Positions 6,447 through 15,166 of a stretch of 36,906 bases of DNA are shown here, piece by piece; positions within the stretch are counted from its first letter, which is position 1; every line of letters starts with the position of its first letter. The stretch covers positions 1-36,906 of the forward strand of contig NZ_CAMZFB010000028.1 of the NCBI RefSeq assembly GCF_947305955.1, given 5' to 3'. A program made the translations under genes and the position numbers. The stretch is from an uncultured Brevundimonas sp. Its GTDB lineage: Bacteria > Pseudomonadota > Alphaproteobacteria > Caulobacterales > Caulobacteraceae. The notes beneath the pieces are model-generated. The model was not told where the DNA came from. It saw only the letters and a program-made list of their open reading frames with translations, and did no database searches.

Positions 6447-9026
6447 GTGGCCCGCTACGAGCCCAAAGTAACCGAACCCCGCCAACAGGCCCGCTGGGCC
6501 GAGGCCGACGTATTCTCCGTGTCCAACGAGGACACCGGTCGTCCGAAATACTACGTCCTGGAGATGTTCCCCTATCCGTCGGGCAACATCCACATGGGCC
6601 ACGCCCGCAACTATGTGATGGGCGACGTCATCGCCCGCTGGAAGCGCGCGCAAGGGTTCGACGTACTTCACCCGATGGGTTGGGATGCCTTTGGTATGCC
6701 CGCGGAAAACGCCGCCATGGAGCGCGGCGTGCATCCAGGCGACTGGACCTATTCCAACATCGACAACATGCGCTCGCAGCTGAAGCTGCTGGGCCTGTCG
6801 CTGGATTGGTCCCGTGAGTTCGCCACCTGCGATCCGGAATACTATGGCCAGCAACAGGCGTGGTTCCTCGAGCTGATGAAGCGCGGCCTCGTCTATCGCA
6901 AGGAAGGCACGGTCAACTGGGATCCGGTCGACAATACCGTTCTGGCCAACGAACAAGTGATCGACGGTCGTGGCTGGCGTTCGGGCGCTCTGGTCGAAAA
7001 GCGCAAGCTGACCCAGTGGTTCATCCGCATCACCGACTATGCCGATGACCTGATCGACGGCCTGAAGGAACTGGAAGGCCGCTGGCCTGACAAGGTCCGC
7101 CTGATGCAGGAAAACTGGATCGGCCGCTCCAAGGGCCTGCAGATGAAGTGGGCCTTTGCCGGTAACGCTCCGGCGGGCTTCGAGGATGGCGTAGAGATCT
7201 ACACCACCCGTCCGGACACCTTCTATGGCGCGTCGTTCGTGGGTCTGGCCCCCGATCACCCCATTTCCAAGCAACTGGCCGACGCCGATCCCAAGGTCGC
7301 CGATTTCGTCGCCGAATGCCGCAAGGGCGGTGCCTCGCAGGCCGAAATCGAACAGGCCGAGAAGATCGGCTGGGACACCGGCCTGAAGTGCGTGCACCCC
7401 TTCACCGGCGAGGAAGTTCCGGTCTGGATCGCCAACTTCATCCTGTCGGAATACGGCACGGGCGCGATCTTCGCCTGCCCTGCCCACGACCAGCGCGACC
7501 TTGATTTCGCTCGCAAGTATGGCCTTCCGGTCAAACCGGTCGTGCGTCCGCACGATGCCGATGAGAGCTTCACCGTCGAGGACGAGGCCTATACCGGCCC
7601 GGGCGTGCTGTTCAACTCGGACTTCATGAACGGCATGGAGATCGAGGCTGCCAAGGCCGCTGCGATCGCCAAGATCGAGGAAGCCGGCACCGGCAAGGGC
7701 GCGACCATCTATCGCCTGCGCGACTGGGGCGTCAGCCGCCAGCGCTACTGGGGCTGCCCGATTCCGGTCATCCACTGCGAGGACTGCGGTGTCGTTCCGG
7801 TGCCTGCAGACCAGCTTCCGGTTGAACTGCCCAAGGACGTCACCTTTGACGTGCCGGGCAACCCGCTGGATCGCCACCCGACGTGGAAGCACGTCAACTG
7901 CCCGACCTGCGCCAAGCCGGCCCGCCGCGAGACGGACACGCTGGACACCTTCGTGGACTCCAGCTGGTATTTCGCCCGCTTTACCGATCCGAAGGCCTCG
8001 ACCCCGATCAACAAGGCCGCCGCTTCGCGCTGGCTTCCGGTGGATCAATACATCGGCGGCATCGAACACGCCGTCCTGCACCTGCTCTATGCCCGTTTCA
8101 TCACCCGCGCCCTGTCGGACGCCGGTCTGATGGATGTGAAGGAGCCGTTCGCAGGTCTGTTCACCCAGGGCATGGTGGTCCACGAGACCTATTTCGACGG
8201 CCACGAGCCGAGCGGTAAGCCCAAATGGGTCGAACCGACCGACGTCCAGATCGAACACGTTGACGGCAAGCGCATCGCCCGCCGTCTCTCGACGGGTGCT
8301 GAAATCAGCATCGGCGAAGTCGAGAAGATGTCGAAATCGAAGAAGAATGTCGTCGCGCCTGTCGACATCATCGAGACCTATGGCGTCGATGCCGGCCGTC
8401 TGTTCGTCCTGTCGGACAGCCCGCCCGAGCGCGATGTGCAATGGTCGACCGGCGGCGTCGAAGGGGCCTCGCGCTTCGTCCAGCGCGTGTGGAACGAGTT
8501 TGACGCCTATGATGCCTCGGCTCCGGCCAACGCCGACGTGGACGCCAGCCTGATCCGCGAAACGCACAAGGCCATCAAGGCCGTCAGCGAAGGCATCGAA
8601 AGCTTCCGCTTCAACTCGGCCATCGCCAAGCTGTACGCCTTCCTCGGTGTGCTGAAGGACCACGCCAAGGCTGGTGGCGAAGCCCGCAAGCTTGCCCTGT
8701 CGGCTCTGGCTCGTCTGGTGGCACCGTTCACCCCGCACCTGGCCGAAGAAGGCTGGACGCGTCTGGGCATGGACGGTCTGGTCCTGGAAGCCGAATGGCC
8801 TGTCTATGACGCCAAGCTGGCGGCTGACGACCAGGTGACCATGCCGGTCCAGATCGGTGGCAAGCGTCGCGGCGAAGTTCAAATGCCGCGCGGTGCCGAC
8901 CAAGCCGATGTCGAGGCCGCAGCCCTCGCCAATCCGACGGTTAAGGCCTACCTTGAGGCCAACAACCTGACGGTCCGCAAGGTGATTGTGGTGCCGGATC
9001 GCATTGTGAACCTGGTGGCCAACTGA
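6447..9026 (+). CDS. leuS: Leucyl-tRNA synthetase
   Basis: 859 residues, normal for bacterial LeuRS, starting at GTG 6447 with TAGGA upstream. It charges tRNA(Leu) with leucine in the cytoplasm. The class I motifs are intact: HMGH at 49-52 within [15 protein letters not shown], and KMSKS at about 627-631. The CP1 editing domain is present ([12 protein letters not shown] and the [17 protein letters not shown] segment, with the conserved Asp for hydrolysis). Zinc-type cysteines occur in CEDCG and CPTCAKPA, and the tRNA-binding C-terminal domain is complete. The stop overlaps the lptE start by one base (TGATG), indicating translational coupling. Confidence 0.97.
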   Translation: MARYEPKVTEPRQQARWAEADVFSVSNEDTGRPKYYVLEMFPYPSGNIHMGHARNYVMGDVIARWKRAQGFDVLHPMGWDAFGMPAENAAMERGVHPGDWTYSNIDNMRSQLKLLGLSLDWSREFATCDPEYYGQQQAWFLELMKRGLVYRKEGTVNWDPVDNTVLANEQVIDGRGWRSGALVEKRKLTQWFIRITDYADDLIDGLKELEGRWPDKVRLMQENWIGRSKGLQMKWAFAGNAPAGFEDGVEIYTTRPDTFYGASFVGLAPDHPISKQLADADPKVADFVAECRKGGASQAEIEQAEKIGWDTGLKCVHPFTGEEVPVWIANFILSEYGTGAIFACPAHDQRDLDFARKYGLPVKPVVRPHDADESFTVEDEAYTGPGVLFNSDFMNGMEIEAAKAAAIAKIEEAGTGKGATIYRLRDWGVSRQRYWGCPIPVIHCEDCGVVPVPADQLPVELPKDVTFDVPGNPLDRHPTWKHVNCPTCAKPARRETDTLDTFVDSSWYFARFTDPKASTPINKAAASRWLPVDQYIGGIEHAVLHLLYARFITRALSDAGLMDVKEPFAGLFTQGMVVHETYFDGHEPSGKPKWVEPTDVQIEHVDGKRIARRLSTGAEISIGEVEKMSKSKKNVVAPVDIIETYGVDAGRLFVLSDSPPERDVQWSTGGVEGASRFVQRVWNEFDAYDASAPANADVDASLIRETHKAIKAVSEGIESFRFNSAIAKLYAFLGVLKDHAKAGGEARKLALSALARLVAPFTPHLAEEGWTRLGMDGLVLEAEWPVYDAKLAADDQVTMPVQIGGKRRGEVQMPRGADQADVEAAALANPTVKAYLEANNLTVRKVIVVPDRIVNLVAN

Positions 9027-9520
9027 TGAAACGCATCCTTCCCCTGTCCGTCCTTGCGGCTTCGGCAGTCCTGCTGTCGGCCTGCGGGTTCACGCCGATC
9101 TATGGACAGACGGGGGAAGGTGCGATCGGTAGCACCCTGTCGCGGGTGGCGGTTTCCACGCCCGATGACCGACTGGGCTATCGCCTGCGTGAGCAGTTGG
9201 AGGACGCCTTCGGGCGCAATGCCTCCCTGCCCCCGCAATATCGTCTGGAAACCGAGGTCGAACAGTCGCGCCTGCCACTGGGCCGCCGCATCGACGATAC
9301 GGCCACGCGCTACCAACTGACGCTCAAGGCCAGCTGGACTCTGGTTCCGCTGGCCGGTGGCGAACCCATCAAGGGCGAGCGCACCACCACCACCACCTAT
9401 GCCGCCGCCGATCAGCCCTATGCCGCTATCGCCGCCCAGCAGGACGGTGAGGACCGCGCCGCCGCCGATCTGGCCCGCCTGATACGTCTGGATCTGATGC
9501 GTGTTCTTGGCCAGCGTTAA
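9026..9520 (+). CDS. lptE: LPS-assembly lipoprotein LptE
   Basis: 164 residues. The signal peptide [20 protein letters not shown] gives lipidated Cys20, followed by GFTPIYG, the characteristic start of alphaproteobacterial LptE (CGFxPLYG). The rest is a small alpha/beta domain with RLETEVEQSRLPLGRRID and an AALADLARLIRLDL-like C-terminal helix. LptE forms the outer-membrane plug complex with LptD that inserts lipopolysaccharide. It overlaps leuS by one base and is followed 18 nt later by holA, the common leuS-lptE-holA operon of proteobacteria. Confidence 0.92.
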   Translation: MKRILPLSVLAASAVLLSACGFTPIYGQTGEGAIGSTLSRVAVSTPDDRLGYRLREQLEDAFGRNASLPPQYRLETEVEQSRLPLGRRIDDTATRYQLTLKASWTLVPLAGGEPIKGERTTTTTYAAADQPYAAIAAQQDGEDRAAADLARLIRLDLMRVLGQR

Positions 9521-9538
9521 TCGCCCGGAGATTTCCGC

Positions 9539-10591
9539 GTGATCCTCGCCAAACGCCCTGAAATTGAACGGTTCTTAAAGGCACCGGACGCCCACATCCG
9601 CGCAGCCCTGATCCATGGCAAGGATCGCTCCGGCGTTCAGGAACGCGCCGTGGCCCTGTGCAAGACCGTCACGTCCGATCTGAATGATCCGTTCAACGTC
9701 ACATCGCTGACGGATGCGGATATCGACGCCGATCCTATCAAACTGGAAGAAGCCCTCACGGCACTCTCCATGCTGGGCGACAGGCGCCTGGTGCGGGTCC
9801 GTCTTGGTGATCCCAAGGCCAGTGTCGATAAGGCCGTCGCCGCGGCCCTGACGGCCCACGCAGAGGGCCAGTACAACCCCGACGCCCTGCTGGTGGTCGA
9901 AGCGGGCGCGCTTGGCCGCGAATCCGCACTTAGAAAGGCTGCCGAAAAGGCCTCGGGTGCGGCCGCTATCGCCTGTTACGAAGACGAAGTTGGCGACGTG
10001 GCGCGCATGACCCGCGAAGCCTTGGCTGCCGACAAGGTCGGTCTGACGTCCGATGCGCTGGACCGCTTTGTCGCCCGCCTGCCGCGCGAGCGCGGCCTGA
10101 TGCGTCAGGAGATCGAGCGCCTCATCCTCTATATCGGCCCCGGCTCGGGTAAGACCATCGATGTCGAAGAGTTGGACCAGCATCTGGGCGTAGAGCCGGA
10201 TGCCTCGCTGTCAGACGCCGCACTTCAAGCCTTTGGCGGCCGACCGGGGCCAGCCCAAGCGGGCCTTCGTCGCGCTCTGGCCGAAGGTGAAAGCGCGGTG
10301 ATGGCGGTCCGTATGGTTTCCATACACCTCGGAAAACTACGCCGGATCAATGTCTTGCAGGCGAACGGCCAAGGCGCGAAAGAGGCTGCCAAGGCCGCGG
10401 GCGTGTTCTGGAAACAGGAAGCCGAAATGCTGCGTCAGGCGCGCAGCTGGCGTCTGGAAGCGCTCGATGAAGTGCTCAACAGCGTCAATACAGCCGATGT
10501 CGCCGCCAAGACGACCGGTATGCCCGACCATCTGATCGCCGAGCGCCTGTTGCTGGAAATCGGTGCCCGCGCGCGCCGGATGGGCCTTTAA
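9539..10591 (+). CDS. holA: DNA polymerase III delta subunit
   Basis: 350 residues from GTG 9539, with GGAG 8 nt upstream. HolA is the clamp-loader delta subunit that opens the beta sliding clamp. Family features include the N-terminal IHGKDRSGVQERA (P-loop-like but degenerate, as expected for delta), RRLVRVRLGD, LVVEAGALGRESALRKAAEKA, AIACYEDE, RLPRERGLMRQEIERLILY, and a C-terminal helical collar domain. It follows lptE on the same strand. Its stop codon is shared, within TTAA (10588-10591), with the convergent small gene. Confidence 0.93.
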   Translation: MILAKRPEIERFLKAPDAHIRAALIHGKDRSGVQERAVALCKTVTSDLNDPFNVTSLTDADIDADPIKLEEALTALSMLGDRRLVRVRLGDPKASVDKAVAAALTAHAEGQYNPDALLVVEAGALGRESALRKAAEKASGAAAIACYEDEVGDVARMTREALAADKVGLTSDALDRFVARLPRERGLMRQEIERLILYIGPGSGKTIDVEELDQHLGVEPDASLSDAALQAFGGRPGPAQAGLRRALAEGESAVMAVRMVSIHLGKLRRINVLQANGQGAKEAAKAAGVFWKQEAEMLRQARSWRLEALDEVLNSVNTADVAAKTTGMPDHLIAERLLLEIGARARRMGL

Positions 10592-10779
10592 CCGCGGTGT
10601 GACATCCAGCGGAAAGCGGGCTTGTTCATCGCCGCAGCTTCGCGTTGCAGCTGTTTTTCCAATGACTTGGCATCCAGGCCACCGCCTACGCCCTGACTTT
10701 TGGCCTTTGCTGCCTTCTTGGCGGCCAAGGCGCGGCGCATGGTTTCGGCCTGAGTAGGTTTGGGGGATTGTTCGGTCAT
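10588..10779 (-). CDS. Small basic protein of unknown function between holA and parB
   Basis: 63 residues from ATG 10779, preceded on the minus strand by GGCAGGG. The sequence is rich in Ala, Lys and Gln (MRRALAAKKAAKAKSQG, LEKQLQREAAAMNKPAFRW) with a predicted helix and a basic patch, and no signal peptide. I do not recognise a named family. The ribosome site, the sensible start and the exact stop sharing with holA (TTAA) support it being real. It lies downstream of parB on the same strand, past a hairpin at 10797-10816. Confidence 0.65.
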   Translation of the reverse strand: MTEQSPKPTQAETMRRALAAKKAAKAKSQGVGGGLDAKSLEKQLQREAAAMNKPAFRWMSHRG

Positions 10780-10796
10780 ACCCTGCCCATAGCACA

Positions 10797-10816
10797 ACGG
10801 GCCCCGAAAGGCCCGT
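10797..10816 (-). terminator. Hairpin after parB, possible terminator
   Basis: A perfect 7-bp stem ACGGGCC / GGCCCGT with a 6-nt loop. On the minus strand it lies 26 nt past the parB stop and is followed by TTGTGCTA, a weak T-tract. It also sits just upstream of the small gene, so readthrough is possible. Confidence 0.5.
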
Positions 10817-10841
10817 CACTTGGTTGATTGTGTGAGCCGGA

Positions 10842-11729
10842 TCAGCCACGCATCAGGCGGCGGCAGAGATCATCCAACTGCTCAAGGGTAGAATAGTTCA
10901 AGGTAATCATACCCTTACCACCCTTGTCCGCCAGCACGACCTTGAGGCCCAGCGCATCCGACAGGTCCTGTTCCAGCGCTGCAATGTCCGCCGCGCCTTC
11001 CTGATTGACCGCTGTCTTGGGCTTGGACGGCTTGGGACCTTCTGCCGACTTACGGGCCAGCATTTCGGTCTGACGGACGTTCAGGCCCTTGGAAATGATC
11101 TCTTCGGCCAGTTCCTGCGGATTCGGCGCGGTGATCAGGGCGCGGGCGTGACCGGCGGTCAGACGACCATGCACCACGTGATCGCGCACTTCCGGCGGTA
11201 GTTGCAGCAGGCGCAGGGTGTTGGCGACGTGCGAGCGGCTCTTGCCCACCACACCGGCCACGGCATCCTGCGTGCGGCCGAATTTTTCCATCAGCTGGGC
11301 GTAGGCGTTAGCCTCTTCCATCGGGTTCAGGTCGGCCCGCTGGACGTTTTCGATGATGCCGACTTCCAGCACCTCAACGTCATCCATTTCACGGACAACA
11401 ACCGGCACCTGGGTGACACGGGCCGCCTGTGCCGCGCGCCAGCGACGTTCACCGGCGATGATTTGATAGACGCCCGGCTCGCCCGGCTGGCTGCGGACCA
11501 GAATGGGCAGCAGCACGCCCTTGTCGCGGATCGAGGCCGTCAGTTCGTCCAGATCTTCCTTTTTGAAGACCTTACGCGGCTGATCGGGGTTGGGCTTCAG
11601 GTTCTCGATCGGAACCCGCTGCACGCCAGCAGGAGCTACAGCGCCGCCATCAACGGCCACAGCTTCCTGTGCGTTTTCTCCCAGAAGGGCCGAAAGCCCC
11701 CGTCCCAGACCGCGTTGACGTTCAGACAA
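10842..11729 (-). CDS. parB: Chromosome partitioning protein ParB (CTP-dependent clamp)
   Basis: 295 residues, a standard chromosomal ParB. The N-terminal GLGRGLSALLG is the ParA-stimulating segment. The CTP-binding domain carries GERRWR (93-98) and ENVQR (127-131). The helix-turn-helix (about 153-174, TQDAVAGVVGKSRSHVANTL) reads parS, and the C-terminal dimerisation segment ends LEQLDDLCRRLMRG. ParB loads at parS, spreads by CTP hydrolysis and, with ParA, moves origins to the poles. Three exact parS palindromes lie 2-5 kb away in this window. It is 26 nt downstream of parA in one operon. Confidence 0.97.
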   Translation of the reverse strand: MSERQRGLGRGLSALLGENAQEAVAVDGGAVAPAGVQRVPIENLKPNPDQPRKVFKKEDLDELTASIRDKGVLLPILVRSQPGEPGVYQIIAGERRWRAAQAARVTQVPVVVREMDDVEVLEVGIIENVQRADLNPMEEANAYAQLMEKFGRTQDAVAGVVGKSRSHVANTLRLLQLPPEVRDHVVHGRLTAGHARALITAPNPQELAEEIISKGLNVRQTEMLARKSAEGPKPSKPKTAVNQEGAADIAALEQDLSDALGLKVVLADKGGKGMITLNYSTLEQLDDLCRRLMRG

Positions 11730-11755
11730 GATACGGATTCCGCTATTGTTTTTAC

Positions 11756-12574
11756 TTAAGCCGCGAGGACTTCACGGCGTTGACGCTCGCGCGCGACCAC
11801 TTCGCGCGCCAACTTCAGATAAGCCTGACTGCCGGCGCATTTCAGATCATAGATCAGCGCGGGCTTGCCGTAGGACGGCGCTTCGGACACCCGCACATTG
11901 CGCGGGATCACGCTTTCATAGACCTTTTCGCCGAAATGGGCACGCACATCCGCCGCCACCTGACCCGACAGGGCGTTGCGGCGGTCATACATGGTCAGCA
12001 CCAGCCCCTGGATTTCCAGCGACGGATTGAGGTTCTGCTTCACCATGTCGATGGTGCGCATCAGCTGGGTCAGACCCTCAAGGGCGAAGAATTCGCACTG
12101 CAGCGGCACCAGAACCGCGTCGGCGGCGGCCATGGCGTTCAGCGTCAGCAGGTTCAGCGACGGCGGGCAGTCGATCAGCACATAGTCAAAGGCGCGTTCG
12201 CCATTGGCTCCTTGCGCTTCCAGAGCGTCGCGCAGGCGGTAGGACCGGCGATCGGCTTGGCTCAGCTCGATCTCAACACCGGACATATCCGGATCGGCCG
12301 TGACGATATAGAGGCCCGGTACCGCCGTCTGGACGGCAGTTTCATCAATGGAGTGACCGTCGACGATGACGTCGTAGATCGTGACCTTGCGCGTTTCACG
12401 TGGCACGCCCAGACCCGTCGAGGCATTGCCCTGCGGGTCCATGTCCACGATCAAAACCTTCTCGCCGATCGCGGCCAGCGCGGTGCCGAGGTTGATCGCC
12501 GTCGTGGTTTTACCCACGCCGCCTTTCTGATTGGAAACCGCAAGGACGCGGGTCGTCTTCGGTTTATCGGACAC
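11756..12574 (-). CDS. parA: Chromosome partitioning ATPase ParA
   Basis: 272 residues if started at GTG 12574, which has GGGGAG at 8 nt spacing. This gives MSDKPKTTRVLAVSNQKGG, the normal ParA N-terminus. The deviant Walker A motif KGGVGKTT spans 17-24, with VDMDPQGNASTGLG and VLIDCPPSLNLLTLNAM as the switch and Walker B regions. A longer frame reaches 12643, but it runs deep into rsmG and adds no ParA homology. ParA forms the nucleoid-bound ATP gradient that pulls ParB-parS. The start overlaps the rsmG 3' end by 11 nt, suggesting coupling in an mnmG-rsmG-parA-parB unit. Confidence 0.95.
   Translation of the reverse strand: MSDKPKTTRVLAVSNQKGGVGKTTTAINLGTALAAIGEKVLIVDMDPQGNASTGLGVPRETRKVTIYDVIVDGHSIDETAVQTAVPGLYIVTADPDMSGVEIELSQADRRSYRLRDALEAQGANGERAFDYVLIDCPPSLNLLTLNAMAAADAVLVPLQCEFFALEGLTQLMRTIDMVKQNLNPSLEIQGLVLTMYDRRNALSGQVAADVRAHFGEKVYESVIPRNVRVSEAPSYGKPALIYDLKCAGSQAYLKLAREVVARERQRREVLAA
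12393..12406. promoter_or_regulatory. Degenerate parS-like site inside parA
   Basis: GTTTCACGTGGCAC differs at two positions from the 14-bp parS core GTTTCACGTGAAAC found intact three times nearby. It may be a weak ParB site or chance. Confidence 0.35.
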
Positions 12575-13181
12575 GACGCAAACTCCCCACTGAAACGATG
12601 CGGCCACGCGCATCGCTGCGCGAAACCGAGAGCTCAGAGTCAAAATGCCAGACAGTCGATGCCTGTTTCAACTCAGCTTCGGCCTTCTCGCCCTTCAGGA
12701 ACAGACCTTTTGCACCACGTTGGAAGTAGGGCTGTGCATAACCGAGTAATTTTTCCATCGGTGCGACGGCGCGGGCGGTCACGATGTCCACCTTCACCTG
12801 CTGTTCCTCGGCACGGCCATTGATGACTGTTGCGGGCAGATCCAGAGCATCGACGACGGTCTGCAGGAAGCGGCAGCGTTTACCGAGGCTGTCGATCAGC
12901 CAGACATGGCCGCCTTCGACACCCTTCATCATGATGGCCAGCACGACACCGGGAAAGCCCGCCCCTGCCCCCAGATCGGCCCAAGTGCGGGCTTCGGGTG
13001 CCAGAGACAGCAGCTGGGCGCTGTCCCATGCGTGGCGGTTCCAGAAATCCGGAATGGTGTCCGGACCGACAAGGTTCATCACCTCATTGGCTTCGGTCAG
13101 CATGCCGAGGAAGGTCGTCAGATCGGCGATCTGGGCGTCGGTCGCACCGGCATTGGCGCGGAATTGGGCGATAGCGTCCAT
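12564..13181 (-). CDS. rsmG: 16S rRNA (guanine-N7) methyltransferase RsmG (GidB)
   Basis: 205 residues. The SAM-binding motif DLGAGAGFPGVVLAI is intact, followed by HVWLIDSLGKRCRFLQTV and VDIVTARAVAPMEKLL, all typical of RsmG, which methylates G527 of 16S rRNA. NLVGPDTIPDFWNRHAWDS is the conserved N-terminal substrate-binding segment. It lies 18 nt downstream of mnmG and overlaps parA by 11 nt, the classic gidA-gidB-parA-parB order near bacterial origins. Confidence 0.95.
   Translation of the reverse strand: MDAIAQFRANAGATDAQIADLTTFLGMLTEANEVMNLVGPDTIPDFWNRHAWDSAQLLSLAPEARTWADLGAGAGFPGVVLAIMMKGVEGGHVWLIDSLGKRCRFLQTVVDALDLPATVINGRAEEQQVKVDIVTARAVAPMEKLLGYAQPYFQRGAKGLFLKGEKAEAELKQASTVWHFDSELSVSRSDARGRIVSVGSLRRVR
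12583..12588 (-). promoter_or_regulatory. Shine-Dalgarno fixing the parA GTG start
   Basis: On the minus strand GGGGAG lies 8 nt before GTG 12574. It selects this start over the longer frame from 12643. Confidence 0.6.
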
Positions 13182-13199
13182 GGAACTCTTGTCCGCGTT

Positions 13200-15095
13200 T
13201 TAAGCGACGATGGTGGCGGCATCCGCGGCAACGGCGCGGGATTTTTTCACGTGGGCGAGAAGTGCGGTCAGCGCACCCGGCGTCATGCCCTCGATACGGC
13301 CAGCTTGGCCGAGCGTTTGCGGGCGAACCATGGACAGCTTTTCGCGGACTTCGTTCGACAGTGCCCCGATGGCCGAATAGTCGAGGTCCGCCGGCAGGGC
13401 CATCCCCTCCTCACGGCGCAGCGCCTCCGCATCCTGAGCCTGACGATCCAGATAGCCCGCATAGATGGCGTCGATTTCGACCTGTTCACGGACGGACTTC
13501 GACCAGTCCGCGATCTCGGGCTTCACACTGAGAAAATGATCCAGTGTCACACCGGGGAAGGACAGCAGATCGCGGATCGAACGGCGCTGGCCATCGGCGT
13601 TGACGTTGATGCCAAGGGTGGCGGCTTCCTTGGGCGTAAACTCTGTTTCACGTGAAACACGGTTCGCCGAGTATAACCAGTCTGCCTTGTTCAGCCATAC
13701 TTTTGCACGCTCTGTGCCAACAACACCCGCATCAATACCAAGCTGCGTCAGGCGCACATCGGCATTGTCGGCGCGCAGGGTCAGGCGATATTCAGCGCGG
13801 CTCGTAAACATACGATAGGGTTCGGTGACCCCGCGCGTGACGAGGTCATCGATCATCACGCCAATATAGGCCTGATCGCGACCGAAGATGATCGGGTCCT
13901 TGCCCGCCACAGAGCGCGCAGCATTCATGCCCGCCATCAGGCCTTGGGCACCCGCCTCCTCATAGCCGGTCGTGCCATTGATTTGGCCCGCCAGATAGAG
14001 CCCCGGACGCTTCTTGACCTCGAGCGCAGGAGTCAGTTCGCGCGGATCGACATAGTCATATTCGATGGCATAGCCGAAGCGGAACACTTCGACATTCTCC
14101 AGCCCCGGCATGGTGCGCAGGAAGGCCATCTGGGTTGCGTCGGAAACCGAGGTCGAAATCCCGTTCGGATAGACGGTCGGGTCATCCAGACCTTCGGGTT
14201 CAAGGAAGACCTGATGGCTGGTCTTGTCGGCAAAGCGGACGACCTTGTCCTCAATGGACGGGCAATAGCGCGGTCCACGCCCGGACAGACGGCCTCCATA
14301 AACCGCGCTCTCGCCGAGGTTTTCGGCGATGATGCGGTGGGTTTCCTCGGTCGTGTGCGTCACCCCGCAGGCAATCTGGGGCACGTCAATCTTGTCGGTC
14401 AGGAAGGAGAACGGTACCGGATCGGCGTCGGCTTCCTGCTTTTCGAGGCGGTCCCACGCAATGGTGCGGCCATCCAGACGTGCGGGCGTGCCGGTCTTGA
14501 GGCGGCCCATCATCAGGTCGGCAGAATGCAGGCTGGCCGCCAGTCCGATGGACGGATCATCGCCATAACGGCCCGCCGGAATACGCAGGTCACCGCGATG
14601 GATCACGCCATTGAGGAAGGTGCCCGTCGTGAGGACAACTGCCCCTGCCCTGATGGTCTTGCCGTCGCCCGTCACCACGCCGACGACGCGGTCGCCATCA
14701 AGGATCAGGCTTTCCGCCGTCGATCCCATCAGCGTGAGGTTCGGGTAATCGGCCAGCTCGGCCTGCATGGCCAAACGGTACAGCTTGCGGTCGATCTGGC
14801 TGCGCGGCCCCTGCACCGCTGCGCCTTTAGAGCGGTTGAGCAGGCGGAACTGGATGCCCGACTTGTCAGCCAGACGCCCCATGACACCATCCAGCGCGTC
14901 GATCTCGCGCACCAGATGTCCCTTACCCAAACCGCCGATGGCCGGATTGCAGCTCATCTCGCCAATGGTTTCGAGCTTCTGGCTCAGCAGTAGGGTGTTG
15001 GCACCCACGCGCGCGGCAGCGGCCGCGGCTTCGCAGCCTGCGTGGCCGCCGCCAATCACGACGACATCAAAACTGTAATCCGGGGTAGAGGTCAT
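13200..15095 (-). CDS. mnmG: tRNA uridine-5-carboxymethylaminomethyl modification enzyme MnmG (GidA)
   Basis: 631 residues, full length. The N-terminal FAD-binding motif GGGHAG is at 15-20. The family signatures [25 protein letters not shown] and [15 protein letters not shown], the NAD-binding middle domain, and the C-terminal helical domain that contacts MnmE are present. MnmG with MnmE modifies U34 of several tRNAs (cmnm5U). It heads the mnmG-rsmG-parA-parB run, 71 nt downstream of mnmE. An exact parS site is embedded in its coding sequence (13644-13659). Confidence 0.97.
   Translation of the reverse strand: MTSTPDYSFDVVVIGGGHAGCEAAAAAARVGANTLLLSQKLETIGEMSCNPAIGGLGKGHLVREIDALDGVMGRLADKSGIQFRLLNRSKGAAVQGPRSQIDRKLYRLAMQAELADYPNLTLMGSTAESLILDGDRVVGVVTGDGKTIRAGAVVLTTGTFLNGVIHRGDLRIPAGRYGDDPSIGLAASLHSADLMMGRLKTGTPARLDGRTIAWDRLEKQEADADPVPFSFLTDKIDVPQIACGVTHTTEETHRIIAENLGESAVYGGRLSGRGPRYCPSIEDKVVRFADKTSHQVFLEPEGLDDPTVYPNGISTSVSDATQMAFLRTMPGLENVEVFRFGYAIEYDYVDPRELTPALEVKKRPGLYLAGQINGTTGYEEAGAQGLMAGMNAARSVAGKDPIIFGRDQAYIGVMIDDLVTRGVTEPYRMFTSRAEYRLTLRADNADVRLTQLGIDAGVVGTERAKVWLNKADWLYSANRVSRETEFTPKEAATLGINVNADGQRRSIRDLLSFPGVTLDHFLSVKPEIADWSKSVREQVEIDAIYAGYLDRQAQDAEALRREEGMALPADLDYSAIGALSNEVREKLSMVRPQTLGQAGRIEGMTPGALTALLAHVKKSRAVAADAATIVA
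13644..13659. promoter_or_regulatory. parS site (within mnmG)
   Basis: A perfect 16-bp palindrome TGTTTCACGTGAAACA, identical to the widely conserved ParB-binding parS consensus. It lies in frame inside mnmG, about 2 kb upstream of the parB start. Confidence 0.93.
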
Positions 15096-15150
15096 GCGTG
15101 GTCACATAGTGCATCGGGGCGGAAATCTCCACCTCGACACCTCACTTAAA

Positions 15151-15164
15151 GTTTCACGTGAAAC
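15151..15164. promoter_or_regulatory. parS site (between mnmE and mnmG)
   Basis: A perfect 14-bp parS core GTTTCACGTGAAAC with flanks A/G, so the outer base pair of the 16-mer is lost. It lies 2 nt past the mnmE stop and 55 nt before the mnmG start. Confidence 0.92.
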
Positions 15165-15166
15165 GG

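Noticed and set aside
6441..8903. An 820-residue open frame antisense to leuS
   Set aside because: Shadow of leuS. No family motifs and composition typical of reversed high-GC codons.
12575..12643. Longer ParA start at 12643
   Set aside because: It lies inside rsmG and adds no ParA homology; GTG 12574 has a strong ribosome site.
13243..13256. TTTTCACGTGGGCG near the end of mnmG as a fourth parS
   Set aside because: Too many mismatches to the palindrome outside the CACGTG core.
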